64,000 nt of DNA from DSVZ01 sp037439785 (GCA_037439785.1 JBBIVJ010000013.1:1-64000), one strand, 5' to 3'; positions 44,247 through 53,454 are shown, counted from the stretch's first letter. Translations and numbers: made by a program. The notes: generated by a model from the sequence alone, not told the origin.

Positions 44247-47200
44247 TCAGCGCAACCGTTCGAACTGCCCGTCCGGCCCCAGCCGCACCTCGCAGGCCTC
44301 CGGTGGCAACGGCCATTCCTGGACCTTGCCCCCCGGCCAGCGGACGCGCACCCGCTCCGGCGGACTCGGCGACCCCAGCACCAGCACCGGGCTGTGGACC
44401 GACCAGTAGCCGGAACCGGCCTGCACTTCACGCAGCGGCCCCCAGACGCCGCCGGCCTGCAGGCGCACTGACGCGCCGACGCCGTGTGGATTGTCCGGCG
44501 GTCCCGCCAGGCGTACCCGCAGACCCGGCCGAGCCCCCCGGTTCTGCAACAGCACCGTGGCCGCGGCGTTCTGGCCCACGGCCAGGTCCGGGCGGCCGTC
44601 GCCGTCGAAATCGGCCACCGCACAGCCCCGCTGTTCACCGCAGATGCGGAGGCCGCTCTCCTGTCCGGCGACCGGCCGCAGTTGGCCCCGACCGTCGCCG
44701 AGCAGGAGCAGGCCGCGGCCGGCGTCCTGGCGCCACTCGTCCGGATTCACGGCGAAGAAGTTCTGGCTCAACACGACGTCCTCGTGGCCGTCGCCGTTGA
44801 AGTCCGCCACCCCCACGCCGAAGGCCGGGGCCCATTGGGCCTCGACCGGCAGGGGGCGCAGCTCGAAGCCTTCGCCCCGATTCAGCAGCGTCACCGAGCG
44901 GCACTCCACCACACCGGCCACCGCCAGGGTGTCCAGGTCCGGGCCGTAGATGTCCCGGACCGTGGCCCGGCCGTAGGCCTCGAAGCTGGGGATGCGCGCC
45001 TGCACCAGCGGGACGGCCTCCCGCACCGGCCGCAGGCCGCGCACCGGCACCTCCTTCCGAGTGGCCGGGTCCACGTAGGTCTCGATGAAGTCGAAGACGC
45101 CGTTGTCATCCAGGTCGCCGAAATACGCGCGCACCGGCTGCTCCGGGCCGGGGCGGTAACGGCTGTTGAGGCCCCAGTTGCCCGCCACCACGTCCGGCCG
45201 GCCGTCGCCGTCCAGGTCGCCGGTGGCGACGCCGGTCCACCAGCCGGTGAGGGCGCTCAGGGGACGGGGCGGTGCAGCGGCGGCAAGGGCATCCCGCACC
45301 GGGGGGTCCCAGGGTTGAAGCTGGCCGCCCACGTTGCGGAACAGGCGCAGCGGGCCCCAGTCGCAGGCCAGGAGCAGGTCCGGCACCCCGTCGCCGTCCA
45401 CGTCGCTGAAGGTGGCGCCGCTGACCAGGCCGAGCTTGTCCCATCGCTGGGCGGGCACCAGGCGCGCGCCATCCTTGCGCAACAGGACCGAGTCGGCCGG
45501 CTCGGGATAACGGCCCGGCACCACGCGGCCTCCCACAAAAAGGTCCAGGTCGCCGTCGCCGTCCACGTCCGCCGCTGCCAGGGGGCCGGTGCTGGAGCGC
45601 CGGCCGAGCACGGCCTCGCCGCTGGTGCCGGAGCGCAGGTCCAGCACGCGGAGGGCGCCGCCGTTGGTCAGGCCGTCCTCGTAGTTGCTGGAGCCCGCCA
45701 GGAGAGCGGGGCCGAAGGCCAGGAGGGTGGTCTGGTCGCGGGCGTTGAGTTTGTGGAGCGGGGCGTTGGTGAGGGGAGCAAAGCCCTGGCCGCCCAGGTT
45801 GCGGAAGGCGCCCAGCGTGCCGCTGCGGCCGCCGGCGATGAGCAGGTCCTCCCAGCCGTCGCCGTCCACATCCGCCCAGGTCACGCCGGGGCCGAGCTGG
45901 CTGAGTTTGCGGGGCAGCAGGGGCTGGCGTTGGAAGTCGTCGAAAGGCTCCTCGACGTGGTGGTGGTTCAACAGCTCGCTGCGGTCGGTGAACAGCGGCT
46001 CGGCCGGGGCGGGTGGCGCCGCCGGCGGGGGCGGGGCGTTCTCCGGCTCGACCACTTCGTATAGGTGGTTGGGGGCGGCGGCGGTGACCACGCTGCGCCG
46101 GCCGCTGCGCCAGACGACCTCGATGGTCAGGTTCGTGGCCGTGCCTGCGGCGAACATCCGGGCCGGCTCGTGCCCGGAAAGGTAATGGCCGCCGCAGACG
46201 ATTTCCTGCTGCTGCACCGGCACCGGGCCGCCGCGCACGGTGATCCGGGCGCCGATGCCGCGGGTGTTGGGTGGCCGGCCGCGCAGGCGGATCAGCAGGC
46301 GGGGAGCGGTGGCCTCGTTGCGGCACAGCTCGGCCACGCCGTTGAGGTTGTTGACCACCACGTCCAGGTCGCCGTCGTGGTCCAGGTCGGCGAGGGCGAC
46401 GGCGTTGCCGACATCGGCGAAGTCGAATCCCCAAGCGGCGCTGAGGTCCTCAAAGGTGAGGTCGCCGCGGTTGCGGAAGGCGACGTTGGGGATGGCGTAG
46501 CGGGGAAAGAGGGTGCGCAGCCGCTGCAGTTCGTGGCCGGTCATGGCCTTGCGGGCCTTCATCACCTCGGCCTGCTCGATGATGTCGGTGTTCATCATCT
46601 GCAGCTCGTGGCCGGTGGTGATCAGCAGGTCTTCGTAGCCGTCCAGGTCCACGTCCAGGAAGTTGGGCGACCAGGTCCACTCGGAGGCCTCGACGCGGGC
46701 GAACTGGGCCAGCTCGGCGAAGGTGTGGTCGCCGCGGTTGATCTGCAGCGTATTGTAGGAGTACTGGGGGCGCAGGGTCACGGCGCCCGGGGGCAGGTGC
46801 ACGGGCAGGATTTCGCCGTTTTCCAGCATCCGCTTGGCGTGGTCGCGGCTGAGCATGTCCGAGACGAAAAAGTCCAGGTGGCCGTCACGGTTCACGTCGG
46901 CGAAGTCCACGCCCATCGAAAAGATGCTGGTCTTGCGCAGGGCCAGGCGGGGCAGGGCGCGGAACCGGCCGGCGCCGTCGTTGAGCCAGATGCGGTCGGG
47001 GGACTCGAAGTCGTTGCACACGTAAAGGTCGGGGGCACCGTCGTCGTTGAGGTCGCGGAAGGCGGCGGTCAGGCCCCAGTCGTAGAGGGGGGCGGCCAGC
47101 GGGCGGCCGTCTTCATCCAGAAAGGCGCCGCCGGTGAAGGGGACGAGGGTGAACTGGCCGCGGCCGTCGTTGAGGTAGAAGGCGTCGGGCTCGCCATGTT

Positions 47201-47957
47201 CGAGGATGCGGCCCTCGCGGGTGGCGGTGAAGCGGCCCACCAGGTCGGCCTCGGTGGTGGGGCGATCGTTGACGGCGACGACTTCGATGCGGCCGTCTTC
47301 AGTTTCCCGCAGCCGCATCCGGGTGTTGGGCATGTCGCGGATGGTGGTGGTGCGGTAATTGCAGACGTACAGGTCGAGGTCGCCATCGCCGTCCGCGTCG
47401 GCGAGGGTGGCCGTCATGCCGGCGCGGAGGTAGTTGAGGGGGGAGCCGGGCTGGCGCAGTTCGAAGCGGCCCTGTCCGTCGTTGAAGAGCAGGAAGGTCC
47501 CTTCGCCAACCGTGTTGATCACCAGGTCCAGGTCGCCGTCGCCGTCCAGATCGGCCAGGACGGCGCCGGTGCAACTGTTCTGGGGCAGGGCGACGCCGGC
47601 GCGTTCGGTGATGTCCTCGAAGCGCCAGTGGCCGAGGTTGCGGTACAGGGCGTTGGGCCGGTCCAGCCCGGCGAAAAACAGGTCACACCGGCCGTCGCCG
47701 TCCACGTCGCCGGCCGCGACGCCGGCGCCGTTGAGGTAAATCTGGTTGGTGATGTAGCGGGACTGGGCGAGGAGGTTGGTGAAGGTGATCCCCGTTTGTG
47801 CGGGCGGCAGGAGGGTGAAGCCCACCGGGCGGGCGCCGGGACGGGGCTGGACCGGTCGGGCGCGGTAGCCCGGCCCGGTTTGCCAGGCGGGTTCCGCGGC
47901 CTGCGCCCCCAGCAGGCTGCACAGGATCAACCCGGGAAGGAAGCGGCTGAAAAACAT
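44247..47957 (-). CDS. Secreted FG-GAP/VCBS repeat protein with two ASPIC/UnbV domains
   Basis: The ATG at 47957 (GGGGGA 3 bases upstream) gives 1236 residues with a signal peptide (FLPGLILCSLLGAQAAEP). Two tandem halves each carry repeated calcium-binding-like FG-GAP/VCBS blades (for example DVDGDGRCDLFFAG, DLDGDGDLDLVIN, DVNRDGHLDFFVSD). Each half ends in an ASPIC/UnbV module: NTRGIGARITVRGG to VVWRSGRRSVV near the middle and NPHGVGASVRLQAGGVW to RVRWPGGKVQEW at the end. This is the CRTAC1-like architecture. It is probably exported to the cell surface, perhaps as an adhesin or carbohydrate-binding scaffold. It runs convergent to the PocR gene and is not obviously part of an operon. Confidence 0.9.
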   Translation of the reverse strand: MFFSRFLPGLILCSLLGAQAAEPAWQTGPGYRARPVQPRPGARPVGFTLLPPAQTGITFTNLLAQSRYITNQIYLNGAGVAAGDVDGDGRCDLFFAGLDRPNALYRNLGHWRFEDITERAGVALPQNSCTGAVLADLDGDGDLDLVINTVGEGTFLLFNDGQGRFELRQPGSPLNYLRAGMTATLADADGDGDLDLYVCNYRTTTIRDMPNTRMRLRETEDGRIEVVAVNDRPTTEADLVGRFTATREGRILEHGEPDAFYLNDGRGQFTLVPFTGGAFLDEDGRPLAAPLYDWGLTAAFRDLNDDGAPDLYVCNDFESPDRIWLNDGAGRFRALPRLALRKTSIFSMGVDFADVNRDGHLDFFVSDMLSRDHAKRMLENGEILPVHLPPGAVTLRPQYSYNTLQINRGDHTFAELAQFARVEASEWTWSPNFLDVDLDGYEDLLITTGHELQMMNTDIIEQAEVMKARKAMTGHELQRLRTLFPRYAIPNVAFRNRGDLTFEDLSAAWGFDFADVGNAVALADLDHDGDLDVVVNNLNGVAELCRNEATAPRLLIRLRGRPPNTRGIGARITVRGGPVPVQQQEIVCGGHYLSGHEPARMFAAGTATNLTIEVVWRSGRRSVVTAAAPNHLYEVVEPENAPPPPAAPPAPAEPLFTDRSELLNHHHVEEPFDDFQRQPLLPRKLSQLGPGVTWADVDGDGWEDLLIAGGRSGTLGAFRNLGGQGFAPLTNAPLHKLNARDQTTLLAFGPALLAGSSNYEDGLTNGGALRVLDLRSGTSGEAVLGRRSSTGPLAAADVDGDGDLDLFVGGRVVPGRYPEPADSVLLRKDGARLVPAQRWDKLGLVSGATFSDVDGDGVPDLLLACDWGPLRLFRNVGGQLQPWDPPVRDALAAAAPPRPLSALTGWWTGVATGDLDGDGRPDVVAGNWGLNSRYRPGPEQPVRAYFGDLDDNGVFDFIETYVDPATRKEVPVRGLRPVREAVPLVQARIPSFEAYGRATVRDIYGPDLDTLAVAGVVECRSVTLLNRGEGFELRPLPVEAQWAPAFGVGVADFNGDGHEDVVLSQNFFAVNPDEWRQDAGRGLLLLGDGRGQLRPVAGQESGLRICGEQRGCAVADFDGDGRPDLAVGQNAAATVLLQNRGARPGLRVRLAGPPDNPHGVGASVRLQAGGVWGPLREVQAGSGYWSVHSPVLVLGSPSPPERVRVRWPGGKVQEWPLPPEACEVRLGPDGQFERLR

Positions 47958-48059
47958 GCGTCCCCCCACAAACCGGGGCGGGGGGCGTTTGTCAACTGCG
48001 ATCGCGGGCGGAGCAGAAAACGCCGGGGCAAGCAGCCGTGTGAAGGCACGGGATTGGCC

Positions 48060-48089
48060 AAAAAAGCCCGGCCGCGAGGGCGGCCGGGC
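48060..48089 (-). terminator. Intrinsic terminator of the two-module secreted protein gene
   Basis: On the minus strand a 10-bp perfect stem (GCCCGGCCGC with GCGGCCGGGC, at 48089-48080 and 48075-48066) with a 4-base loop is followed by six T residues. It lies 20 bases after the stop of the gene at 48109. Confidence 0.93.
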
Positions 48090-48108
48090 GAGGGAGCGGG
48101 AAGGCGGA

Positions 48109-49527
48109 CTAGTTCGCGAGCCGGACGCGGAAGAAGCTGCGGGCGTTGGCCGGCACGATGGTGGTGAAGGTGGTGGTTCCGGCCTGACCGGCGATGTTCG
48201 CGGCCACCACGTTGGGCCAGGAACCGAGGTTTTCGGTGGATTCGATGGCGTAGGTCTTCCCCGCCGCCGATTGCCAGGTTAGGGTGATCTGGCGGCTCTG
48301 GGCATCATAGGTGAACGCCGTGATGTCCGGGCGCGGCGCGGGCTGGCTGACCTCGCCGGTGTCAATAAGGCGGAAGTTGTCGAACCAGAGCATGTGGCCG
48401 CTTTCGCCCCAGGCGCCGTTGGCGATGAACATGATGACGGGCTTGGGATCGCTCCAGTCGGCCCAGGTGAGCTGGTCCAGGGTAATCGAGTAGGTGCGGC
48501 GGGTGTTGAAGGCACCGGTCTGGCTCCAGGGGAAGCCGTCGGCCAGGGTGTGGTAGCTGGTGGTTTGCCAGTCCGCTGTCCAGTCAGGGCCGCGCTCGGG
48601 GAAGGTGGTTTCCCAGCGGAGGGTGTAGCGGGCGAGTTCTTCGCGGGGCGGACGCTCCTCGACCGGCAGGTCCAGTTTCAACACTTCAGCCAGCTTGGTG
48701 TTGGCGAAGGGGATGGTGAAGTCCGAGCCCCAGGCCCCGGCGCCGCTGTAATTGACCTGCAGGGCGTGCGTGCCGTCGCTGACGCGGAGGTCATCCGGGT
48801 CGGTGGCGGTGTACTGCTCGTAGGTGGTGCGCTGGCCGCCGCCCCAGTCGGTGAAGTTGGCCGCGCCACCGGTGGGGTCCGCGGGGTCTTCAAAGGACTG
48901 AAGCACGTAAACCTTGGGCTGGGCCCCGGCGGCGTAGGTGTCCACGAGGCGGATGTTGTCCACGTACAAATCCAGGCTCACGAAAGGATCGTCTGTGGCG
49001 TCAAAGTTCTGCGCGAAGATCAGCTCCAGCGGGCCTTCCTCGGGCAGGGGGTTGATCAGGTCCAGAGCGATGGACATCGTCCGCTTGCCGTTGTTCGAGT
49101 CCACTTGGTCGTAAACCCCGCCAAAGCCCTGGATTTGCGAGTTCATCCAGGCCGTGGTCCCCGCCGGCGGGAAAATGAGGTCCCAGCGCAGGATGTAACG
49201 GGCGACATCCGTGGACTGCGCGGCTTCGCGGACCAATTGAGCGGCCGCTTCGGACAGGGTGATCCGGAAGTCAGCGCTCCACCATTCCTGACCGCTGAGC
49301 GTGACCTTGAGGGATTTTTCGCCGTGGGTGACGAAGGTGTCGTCTGCGCCCCAGCGCGTGTACTGCTCGAGGGTCACCCCTGGTGGATCGAGTACTGGGC
49401 GACCGCCCCAGTTCATGAGGCTGGCCGAATCAATGGAATCCTCAAAAGATTCGAGGATGACTGCATTTTCGGCGGCGACGGACACACTGAGACCCATCGC
49501 TGCGAGGGTGAGGGTGATTTTTTTCAT
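48109..49527 (-). CDS. Secreted protein with duplicated carbohydrate-binding-like modules
   Basis: The 472-residue protein begins with a signal peptide (MKKITLTLAAMGLSVSVAAE). Two related modules follow, each opening with an ESFED or QSFED segment (ILESFEDSIDSASLMNWGG; VLQSFEDPADPTGGAANFTDWGGG), then EQYT, a sheet with SLKVTLSGQEWWSADFRI or ALQVNYSGAGAWGSDFTI, RYILRW or RYTLRW, and a DLYVDNIRLVDT or LWFDNFRLIDT end. This is the look of a jelly-roll carbohydrate-binding fold, inferred from pattern only. The C-terminus is an Ig-like tail (ITLTWQSAAGKTYAIEST, ARSFFRVRLAN) frequent in verrucomicrobial secreted proteins. It is monocistronic with its own terminator and is divergent from the cys cluster. 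Confidence 0.75.
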   Translation of the reverse strand: MKKITLTLAAMGLSVSVAAENAVILESFEDSIDSASLMNWGGRPVLDPPGVTLEQYTRWGADDTFVTHGEKSLKVTLSGQEWWSADFRITLSEAAAQLVREAAQSTDVARYILRWDLIFPPAGTTAWMNSQIQGFGGVYDQVDSNNGKRTMSIALDLINPLPEEGPLELIFAQNFDATDDPFVSLDLYVDNIRLVDTYAAGAQPKVYVLQSFEDPADPTGGAANFTDWGGGQRTTYEQYTATDPDDLRVSDGTHALQVNYSGAGAWGSDFTIPFANTKLAEVLKLDLPVEERPPREELARYTLRWETTFPERGPDWTADWQTTSYHTLADGFPWSQTGAFNTRRTYSITLDQLTWADWSDPKPVIMFIANGAWGESGHMLWFDNFRLIDTGEVSQPAPRPDITAFTYDAQSRQITLTWQSAAGKTYAIESTENLGSWPNVVAANIAGQAGTTTFTTIVPANARSFFRVRLAN

Positions 49528-49594
49528 GGTGGAACGTCGAAGTTAACAGGGGCACTCTCGTCTTAACTTGCTGATTGTCAAGCCAGTTTATGGC

Positions 49595-49600
49595 TATAGA
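49595..49600 (+). promoter_or_regulatory. -10-like element upstream of the cys cluster
   Basis: TATAGA (extended TATAGAAT) lies about 80 bases before the cysI start in an AT-rich 97-base divergent gap. No good -35 is found at 17 bases, so an activator may be needed. A TTGACA motif lies on the minus strand in the same gap and could serve the divergent gene. Confidence 0.3.
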
Positions 49601-49677
49601 ATTCAACCTTTGCTGCAAAGCGCTTGACAAAGGAAGCGAAGCTCCCGACATTCATTCAAATCTTGCGCGACATTGTA

Positions 49678-51351
49678 ATGATTGAACAGCAAGGCCAGTT
49701 GACCCGCAACGAAGGGCTCAAGTCCGGGTGCCCGACCCTGGCCGGCACCATTGCCGCCACCCTGGCAGATGAATCCCAGGACCACTTCAGCCACGACGAC
49801 TACGAGTTTCTGAAGTTCCACGGCGTGTACCAGCAGGATGACCGCGACCTGCGGAAGGCGGGCAAGAAATACATTCTCATGGTCCGCGGGCGCATCCCGG
49901 GCGGGGTGATGACCCCGGCGCAGTGGCGGGTGTTCGACGACCTGGCCGACCGCTACGGCAACCACAGCCTGCGGGTGACCACGCGCCAGAGCATCCAGTT
50001 CCACGGTGTGCTCAAGGGCGGGCTGCGTCCCTTGATCCGGGGCATCCACGAGTCCCTGCTTTCCACCCTGGCGGCATGCGGCGACGTCAACCGCAACGTG
50101 CTCGCCCCGCCCACCCCGGCCTACACCCGCGCGCGCGAAGAGGTCTTTGCCGATTGCCTGCGGGTGGCCGACGCGCTCAAGCCCCGCACCGGCGCCTACC
50201 ACGCGATCTGGATTGACGGGGTCCAGCTCGATCTGGACGCCGCCGAGAACAGGCACTTCGTGGACCCGCTCTACGGTCCGAGTTACCTGCCGCGCAAGTT
50301 CAAGACCGGCTTTGTCATTCCGCCGGTGAATGACCTGGACATCTTCACCGACGACCTGGGCTTCATCGCCATCATCGAGGACGAGCACCGGGTCGGCTAC
50401 AACCTGGCGGTGGGCGGCGGCCTGGGGCGCAGTCACGGCAACCAGGCCACCTATCCGCGCCTGGCAGATGTCCTCGGCTTTTTGCCGCCGGACAAGCTGC
50501 TGGACGTGGCTCGCGCGGTGCTGACCCTCCACCGCGACTATGGGGACCGGACCGACCGCAAGCACGCCCGCCTCAAGTACGTGGTCCAGGAACGCGGGGT
50601 GGACTGGACCCGCGCCGAAATCGAGCGCCGCGTCGGCTGCACGCTCGCGCCCGCCCGGCCGTTCCATTTCCTCCACACCCACGACCTGCTCGGCTGGCAC
50701 GGGGCGGTGGACGGCACGCGCTTTTTCGGTCTGCACGTCGAGAACGGCCGCATCCTGGACACGCCCCAAAAGCGGATGAAATCGGCCTTGCGTCGGATCG
50801 CCGAGCGGTTTCCCGAGCTGGAATTCCGGCTGAGCGGCAACCAGAACGTGATCTTGGCCAAGGTGCCGCCGGCGGCCGAGCCGGAGCTGGACGCGCTGTT
50901 GCAGGCGCACGGCATCAACACGCGCCAGCAGGCCACGCCCCTGCACGCCGCGGCCATGGCCTGCGTGGCCCTGCCCACCTGCGGCCTGGCGCTGGCCGAG
51001 GCCGAACGTTATCTGCCGGGGCTGATAGACCGGCTGGAAAACCTGCTCGCCGCGGTGGGGCTGCCGGGGGAAGAAATCGTGGTGCGCATGACCGGTTGCC
51101 CCAACGGCTGCTCCCGGCCCTACACCGCGGAACTGGCCTTTGTGGGCAAGGCGCCGGGACGTTACCAGGTCTGGGTGGGCGGCAGTGTCGCCGGTACCCG
51201 CCTGAACCGCGTCTGGAAGGAGACAGTCAAGGACGCCGAGATCGAGGCCGAGTTGCGCCCGCTCCTCGAACGGTTCCGGGATGAACGCCAGCCCGGGGAA
51301 CGGTTCGGAGACTGGGCCGCCCGCGTGCTGGGGAACGAAGCGCCGGCCTGA
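49678..51351 (+). CDS. cysI: Assimilatory sulfite reductase haemoprotein subunit
   Basis: The enzyme reduces sulfite to sulfide with siroheme and a 4Fe-4S cluster. From ATG 49678 it has 557 residues. Diagnostic segments are EFLKFHGVYQQDDRDLRK, MVRGRIPGGVMTPAQW, LRVTTRQSIQFHGVLKG, then the cluster cysteines in MACVALPTCGLALAEAERYLPG and RMTGCPNGCSRPYTAELAFVGKAPGRY. A TTG at 49624 is an alternative start adding 18 residues; neither has a clear Shine-Dalgarno. The electron donor (NADPH flavoprotein CysJ or ferredoxin) is not encoded in the window. It heads the cys gene cluster and is divergent from the gene at 49527. Confidence 0.93.
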   Translation: MIEQQGQLTRNEGLKSGCPTLAGTIAATLADESQDHFSHDDYEFLKFHGVYQQDDRDLRKAGKKYILMVRGRIPGGVMTPAQWRVFDDLADRYGNHSLRVTTRQSIQFHGVLKGGLRPLIRGIHESLLSTLAACGDVNRNVLAPPTPAYTRAREEVFADCLRVADALKPRTGAYHAIWIDGVQLDLDAAENRHFVDPLYGPSYLPRKFKTGFVIPPVNDLDIFTDDLGFIAIIEDEHRVGYNLAVGGGLGRSHGNQATYPRLADVLGFLPPDKLLDVARAVLTLHRDYGDRTDRKHARLKYVVQERGVDWTRAEIERRVGCTLAPARPFHFLHTHDLLGWHGAVDGTRFFGLHVENGRILDTPQKRMKSALRRIAERFPELEFRLSGNQNVILAKVPPAAEPELDALLQAHGINTRQQATPLHAAAMACVALPTCGLALAEAERYLPGLIDRLENLLAAVGLPGEEIVVRMTGCPNGCSRPYTAELAFVGKAPGRYQVWVGGSVAGTRLNRVWKETVKDAEIEAELRPLLERFRDERQPGERFGDWAARVLGNEAPA

Positions 51352-51395
51352 GCCGTGCCTTGACCCGTTTCCCGCCCCCTGTGGAGATTTTCGCC

Positions 51396-52058
51396 ATGAC
51401 TGCCGAGGAATTGGCCACCTGGAATGTCCAACTGCGCGACCTTTCCGCTCCGGAAATCATCCGCTGGGCCCTGGGCCGCGCGGGTGGTCGGGCCGTGGTT
51501 TCGACCAACTTCCGCCCCTACGAGGCCGTGCTGCTGCACCTGGTCACGCGCCAGCAGCCGGACATCCCGGTGCTGTGGGTGGACCACGGTTACAACCGCC
51601 CCGCCACCTACCGCCACGCCGAGCAGCTCCGGGCGCTGTTGAAGCTGAACCTGCGCCCCTACCACCCGCGGCTGAGCGCGGCCCATTACGACGCCCTCCA
51701 CGGCGGCCCGCCCGCCCCGGGCCCCGAGAACGGGGAACGGCGGAAGGCCTTCAGCGCTGTGATGAAGCTGGAGCCCTTCGAGCGCGGCATGCGCGAGCTG
51801 GCCCCCACCGTCTGGTTCACCGCCCTGCGCAAGGTGCAGAATCCGCACCGGGCCGGCCTGGACATCCTCGCGCCCGATCCGAACTTCGGCACGCTCAAGG
51901 TCAGCCCCCTGTTTTACTGGAGCGACGCGGACCTGGAGGCCTACCTGCGCCAGCACGGCCTGCCCAACGAGTGGGACTACTTCGACCCCGCCAAGGCCGA
52001 CGAGAAACGGGAGTGCGGCCTGCACGTGGCGTGGGAGCAGTTGGGGTCTGGCGTCTAA
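51396..52058 (+). CDS. cysH: Phosphoadenylyl-sulfate reductase
   Basis: CysH reduces PAPS (or APS) to sulfite. The ATG at 51396 with GTGGAG upstream gives 220 residues. It has VVSTNFRPYEAVLLHLV, the PP-loop-like region LWVDHGYNRPATYRHAEQLR, and the essential C-terminal ECGLH motif near the end. The segment KAFSAVMKLEPFERGMRELAPTVWF lacks the CC pair of APS-specific reductases, so PAPS is the expected substrate. The gene ends inside a TTGGGGTCTGG-type repeat that belongs to the flank of the next element, so its last few residues (EQLGSGV) may come from that insertion. Confidence 0.92.
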   Translation: MTAEELATWNVQLRDLSAPEIIRWALGRAGGRAVVSTNFRPYEAVLLHLVTRQQPDIPVLWVDHGYNRPATYRHAEQLRALLKLNLRPYHPRLSAAHYDALHGGPPAPGPENGERRKAFSAVMKLEPFERGMRELAPTVWFTALRKVQNPHRAGLDILAPDPNFGTLKVSPLFYWSDADLEAYLRQHGLPNEWDYFDPAKADEKRECGLHVAWEQLGSGV

Positions 52059-52074
52059 GATTTGGGGTCTGGGG
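52059..52074. repeat. Left arm of a 16-bp inverted repeat around the four-helix-bundle gene
   Basis: GATTTGGGGTCTGGGG at 52059-52074 is the exact reverse complement of 52498-52513. A partial copy TTGGGGTCTGG (52041-52051) lies just before it, overlapping the end of cysH. Confidence 0.85.
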
Positions 52075-52100
52075 ATGGCAGCTTGGCCCTGCCCGTGGAA

Positions 52101-52463
52101 ATGGGTGATGCATTTGAAAAATCAGAGGCCTGGAAATCCGCCCGGAGCCTGACCCATCGGGTGTGCGAACTCTGCCGGCAGCCTCCACTCGCGAAGGATT
52201 TTGGCTTGTGTGATCAGCTTCGGCGGGCAGCGGTGTCCGTGATGAACAACGTGGCAGAAGGTTGGAAAAGCCTCCATCCGGCAGAGAAGCGCCAGGCGTA
52301 CAACTACGCCCGGCGTTCCTGTGGCGAAGTCCGGTCCATGAGTTATGTATTGCCGGATAACTGCTTCATCACCGCAGCGGAACATCAGGCGCTGCTGGAT
52401 TTGGTCTTGCAAACCGGCCGGCTCATCAGCGGATTGCTGCGATCCCTGGACGACCGCCTCTGA
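52101..52463 (+). CDS. Four helix bundle protein (S23/IVP-like)
   Basis: The ATG at 52101 gives 120 residues of the four-helix-bundle family found in 23S rRNA intervening sequences and as solitary genes. Features seen are EKSEAWKSARSLTHRVCELC, DFGLCDQLRRAAVSVMNNVAEGW, YNYARRSCGEVRSMSYVL and a last helix LLDLVLQTGRLISGLLRSL. These proteins bind nucleic acid in some cases; a function here is unknown. It sits between cysH and cysD inside a perfect 16-bp inverted repeat, so it is most likely a mobile cassette and not part of sulfate assimilation. Its base composition is visibly lower in GC than the cys genes. Confidence 0.9.
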   Translation: MGDAFEKSEAWKSARSLTHRVCELCRQPPLAKDFGLCDQLRRAAVSVMNNVAEGWKSLHPAEKRQAYNYARRSCGEVRSMSYVLPDNCFITAAEHQALLDLVLQTGRLISGLLRSLDDRL

Positions 52464-52497
52464 TTTGCCCAACCCCTCAAGCTCAACTCTCCAGCCG

Positions 52498-52513
52498 CCC
52501 CAGACCCCAAATC
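52498..52513. repeat. Right arm of the 16-bp inverted repeat
   Basis: CCCCAGACCCCAAATC at 52498-52513 mirrors 52059-52074 exactly. The following bases hold further CCGAGACCCCGGACCCC-type degenerate copies up to the cysD start. Confidence 0.85.
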
Positions 52514-52551
52514 CGAGACCCCGGACCCCCAGCACCAGACCCGTTCCCGAC

Positions 52552-53454
52552 ATGCCCTCCTACCACCTCGATCACCTCCAACTGCTCGAAGCCGAGGCCC
52601 TCCACGTGCTGCGGGAAGTCGCGGCCGAGTTCGAGCGCCCCTGCCTGCTGTTTTCCGGCGGCAAGGACTCGATCTGCCTGCTGCGCCTGGCGGAAAAGGC
52701 GTTTCGGCCCTCGGAAATCCCAATGCCGCTGCTGAACATTGACACCGGCCATCACTTCCCGGAATTGAACGAGTTCCGCGACCGCCGCGCCGCCGAACTG
52801 GGGGCCCGGCTGATCATCCGCAAGGTCGAGGACGCCATCGCCGCCGGCATCGCCGTGCCCACCCCCGGCGAGGTCAGCCGCAACCGGCTGCAAATCCCCA
52901 CCCTCCTGGCCGCCATCGAGGAGTTCCGCTTCGATGCCTGCATCGGCGGGGCGCGGCGCGACGAGGAAAAGGCCCGCGCCAAGGAGCGGTTCTTCAGCTT
53001 CCGCGACGCCTTTGGCCAGTGGGACCCCAAGAACCAGCGGCCCGAGCTGTGGAACCTTTACAACGCCCGCGTCAACCCCGGCGAGCACATGCGCGTCTTC
53101 CCCCTGTCCAACTGGACCGAGCTGGACGTGTGGGAGTACATCCGCCGCGAACGGTTGGAGGTGCCGCGCATTTATTTCAGCCACCCCCGCCGGTGCGTCC
53201 GCCGCGGCGGCCAGTGGCTGCCGGTCACCGACCTGCTCCCGCCCAAACCCCACGAGGAGGTCCGTGAACTGGTGGTCCGCGTCCGCACCATCGGCGACAT
53301 CATCAGCACCGGTCTGGTCGAAAGCCGGGCCGACAGCCTGGACGACATCGTCGCCGAAATCGCCGCCGCCCGCGTGACCGAACGGGGTTCCCGGGCCGAC
53401 GACAAAACCAGCGAGGCCGCGATGGAGGACCGAAAAAAGGCCGGGTATTTTTGA
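52552..53454 (+). CDS. cysD: Sulfate adenylyltransferase subunit 2
   Basis: CysD makes APS from sulfate and ATP together with the GTPase CysN. From ATG 52552 it has 300 residues. The PP-loop (ATP-alpha-hydrolase) motif is FSGGKDSICLLRLAEKA, followed by PMPLLNIDTGHHFPELNEFRD, CIGGARRDEEKARAKERFFSFRD, WNLYNARVNPGEHMRVFPLSNWTELDVWEYI and the C-terminal RKKAGYF ending. All parts are complete. It is separated from cysN by a vanadium haloperoxidase gene and from cysH by the inverted-repeat element. The same frame is open upstream through the element, with no relation to CysD. Confidence 0.95.
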   Translation: MPSYHLDHLQLLEAEALHVLREVAAEFERPCLLFSGGKDSICLLRLAEKAFRPSEIPMPLLNIDTGHHFPELNEFRDRRAAELGARLIIRKVEDAIAAGIAVPTPGEVSRNRLQIPTLLAAIEEFRFDACIGGARRDEEKARAKERFFSFRDAFGQWDPKNQRPELWNLYNARVNPGEHMRVFPLSNWTELDVWEYIRRERLEVPRIYFSHPRRCVRRGGQWLPVTDLLPPKPHEEVRELVVRVRTIGDIISTGLVESRADSLDDIVAEIAAARVTERGSRADDKTSEAAMEDRKKAGYF

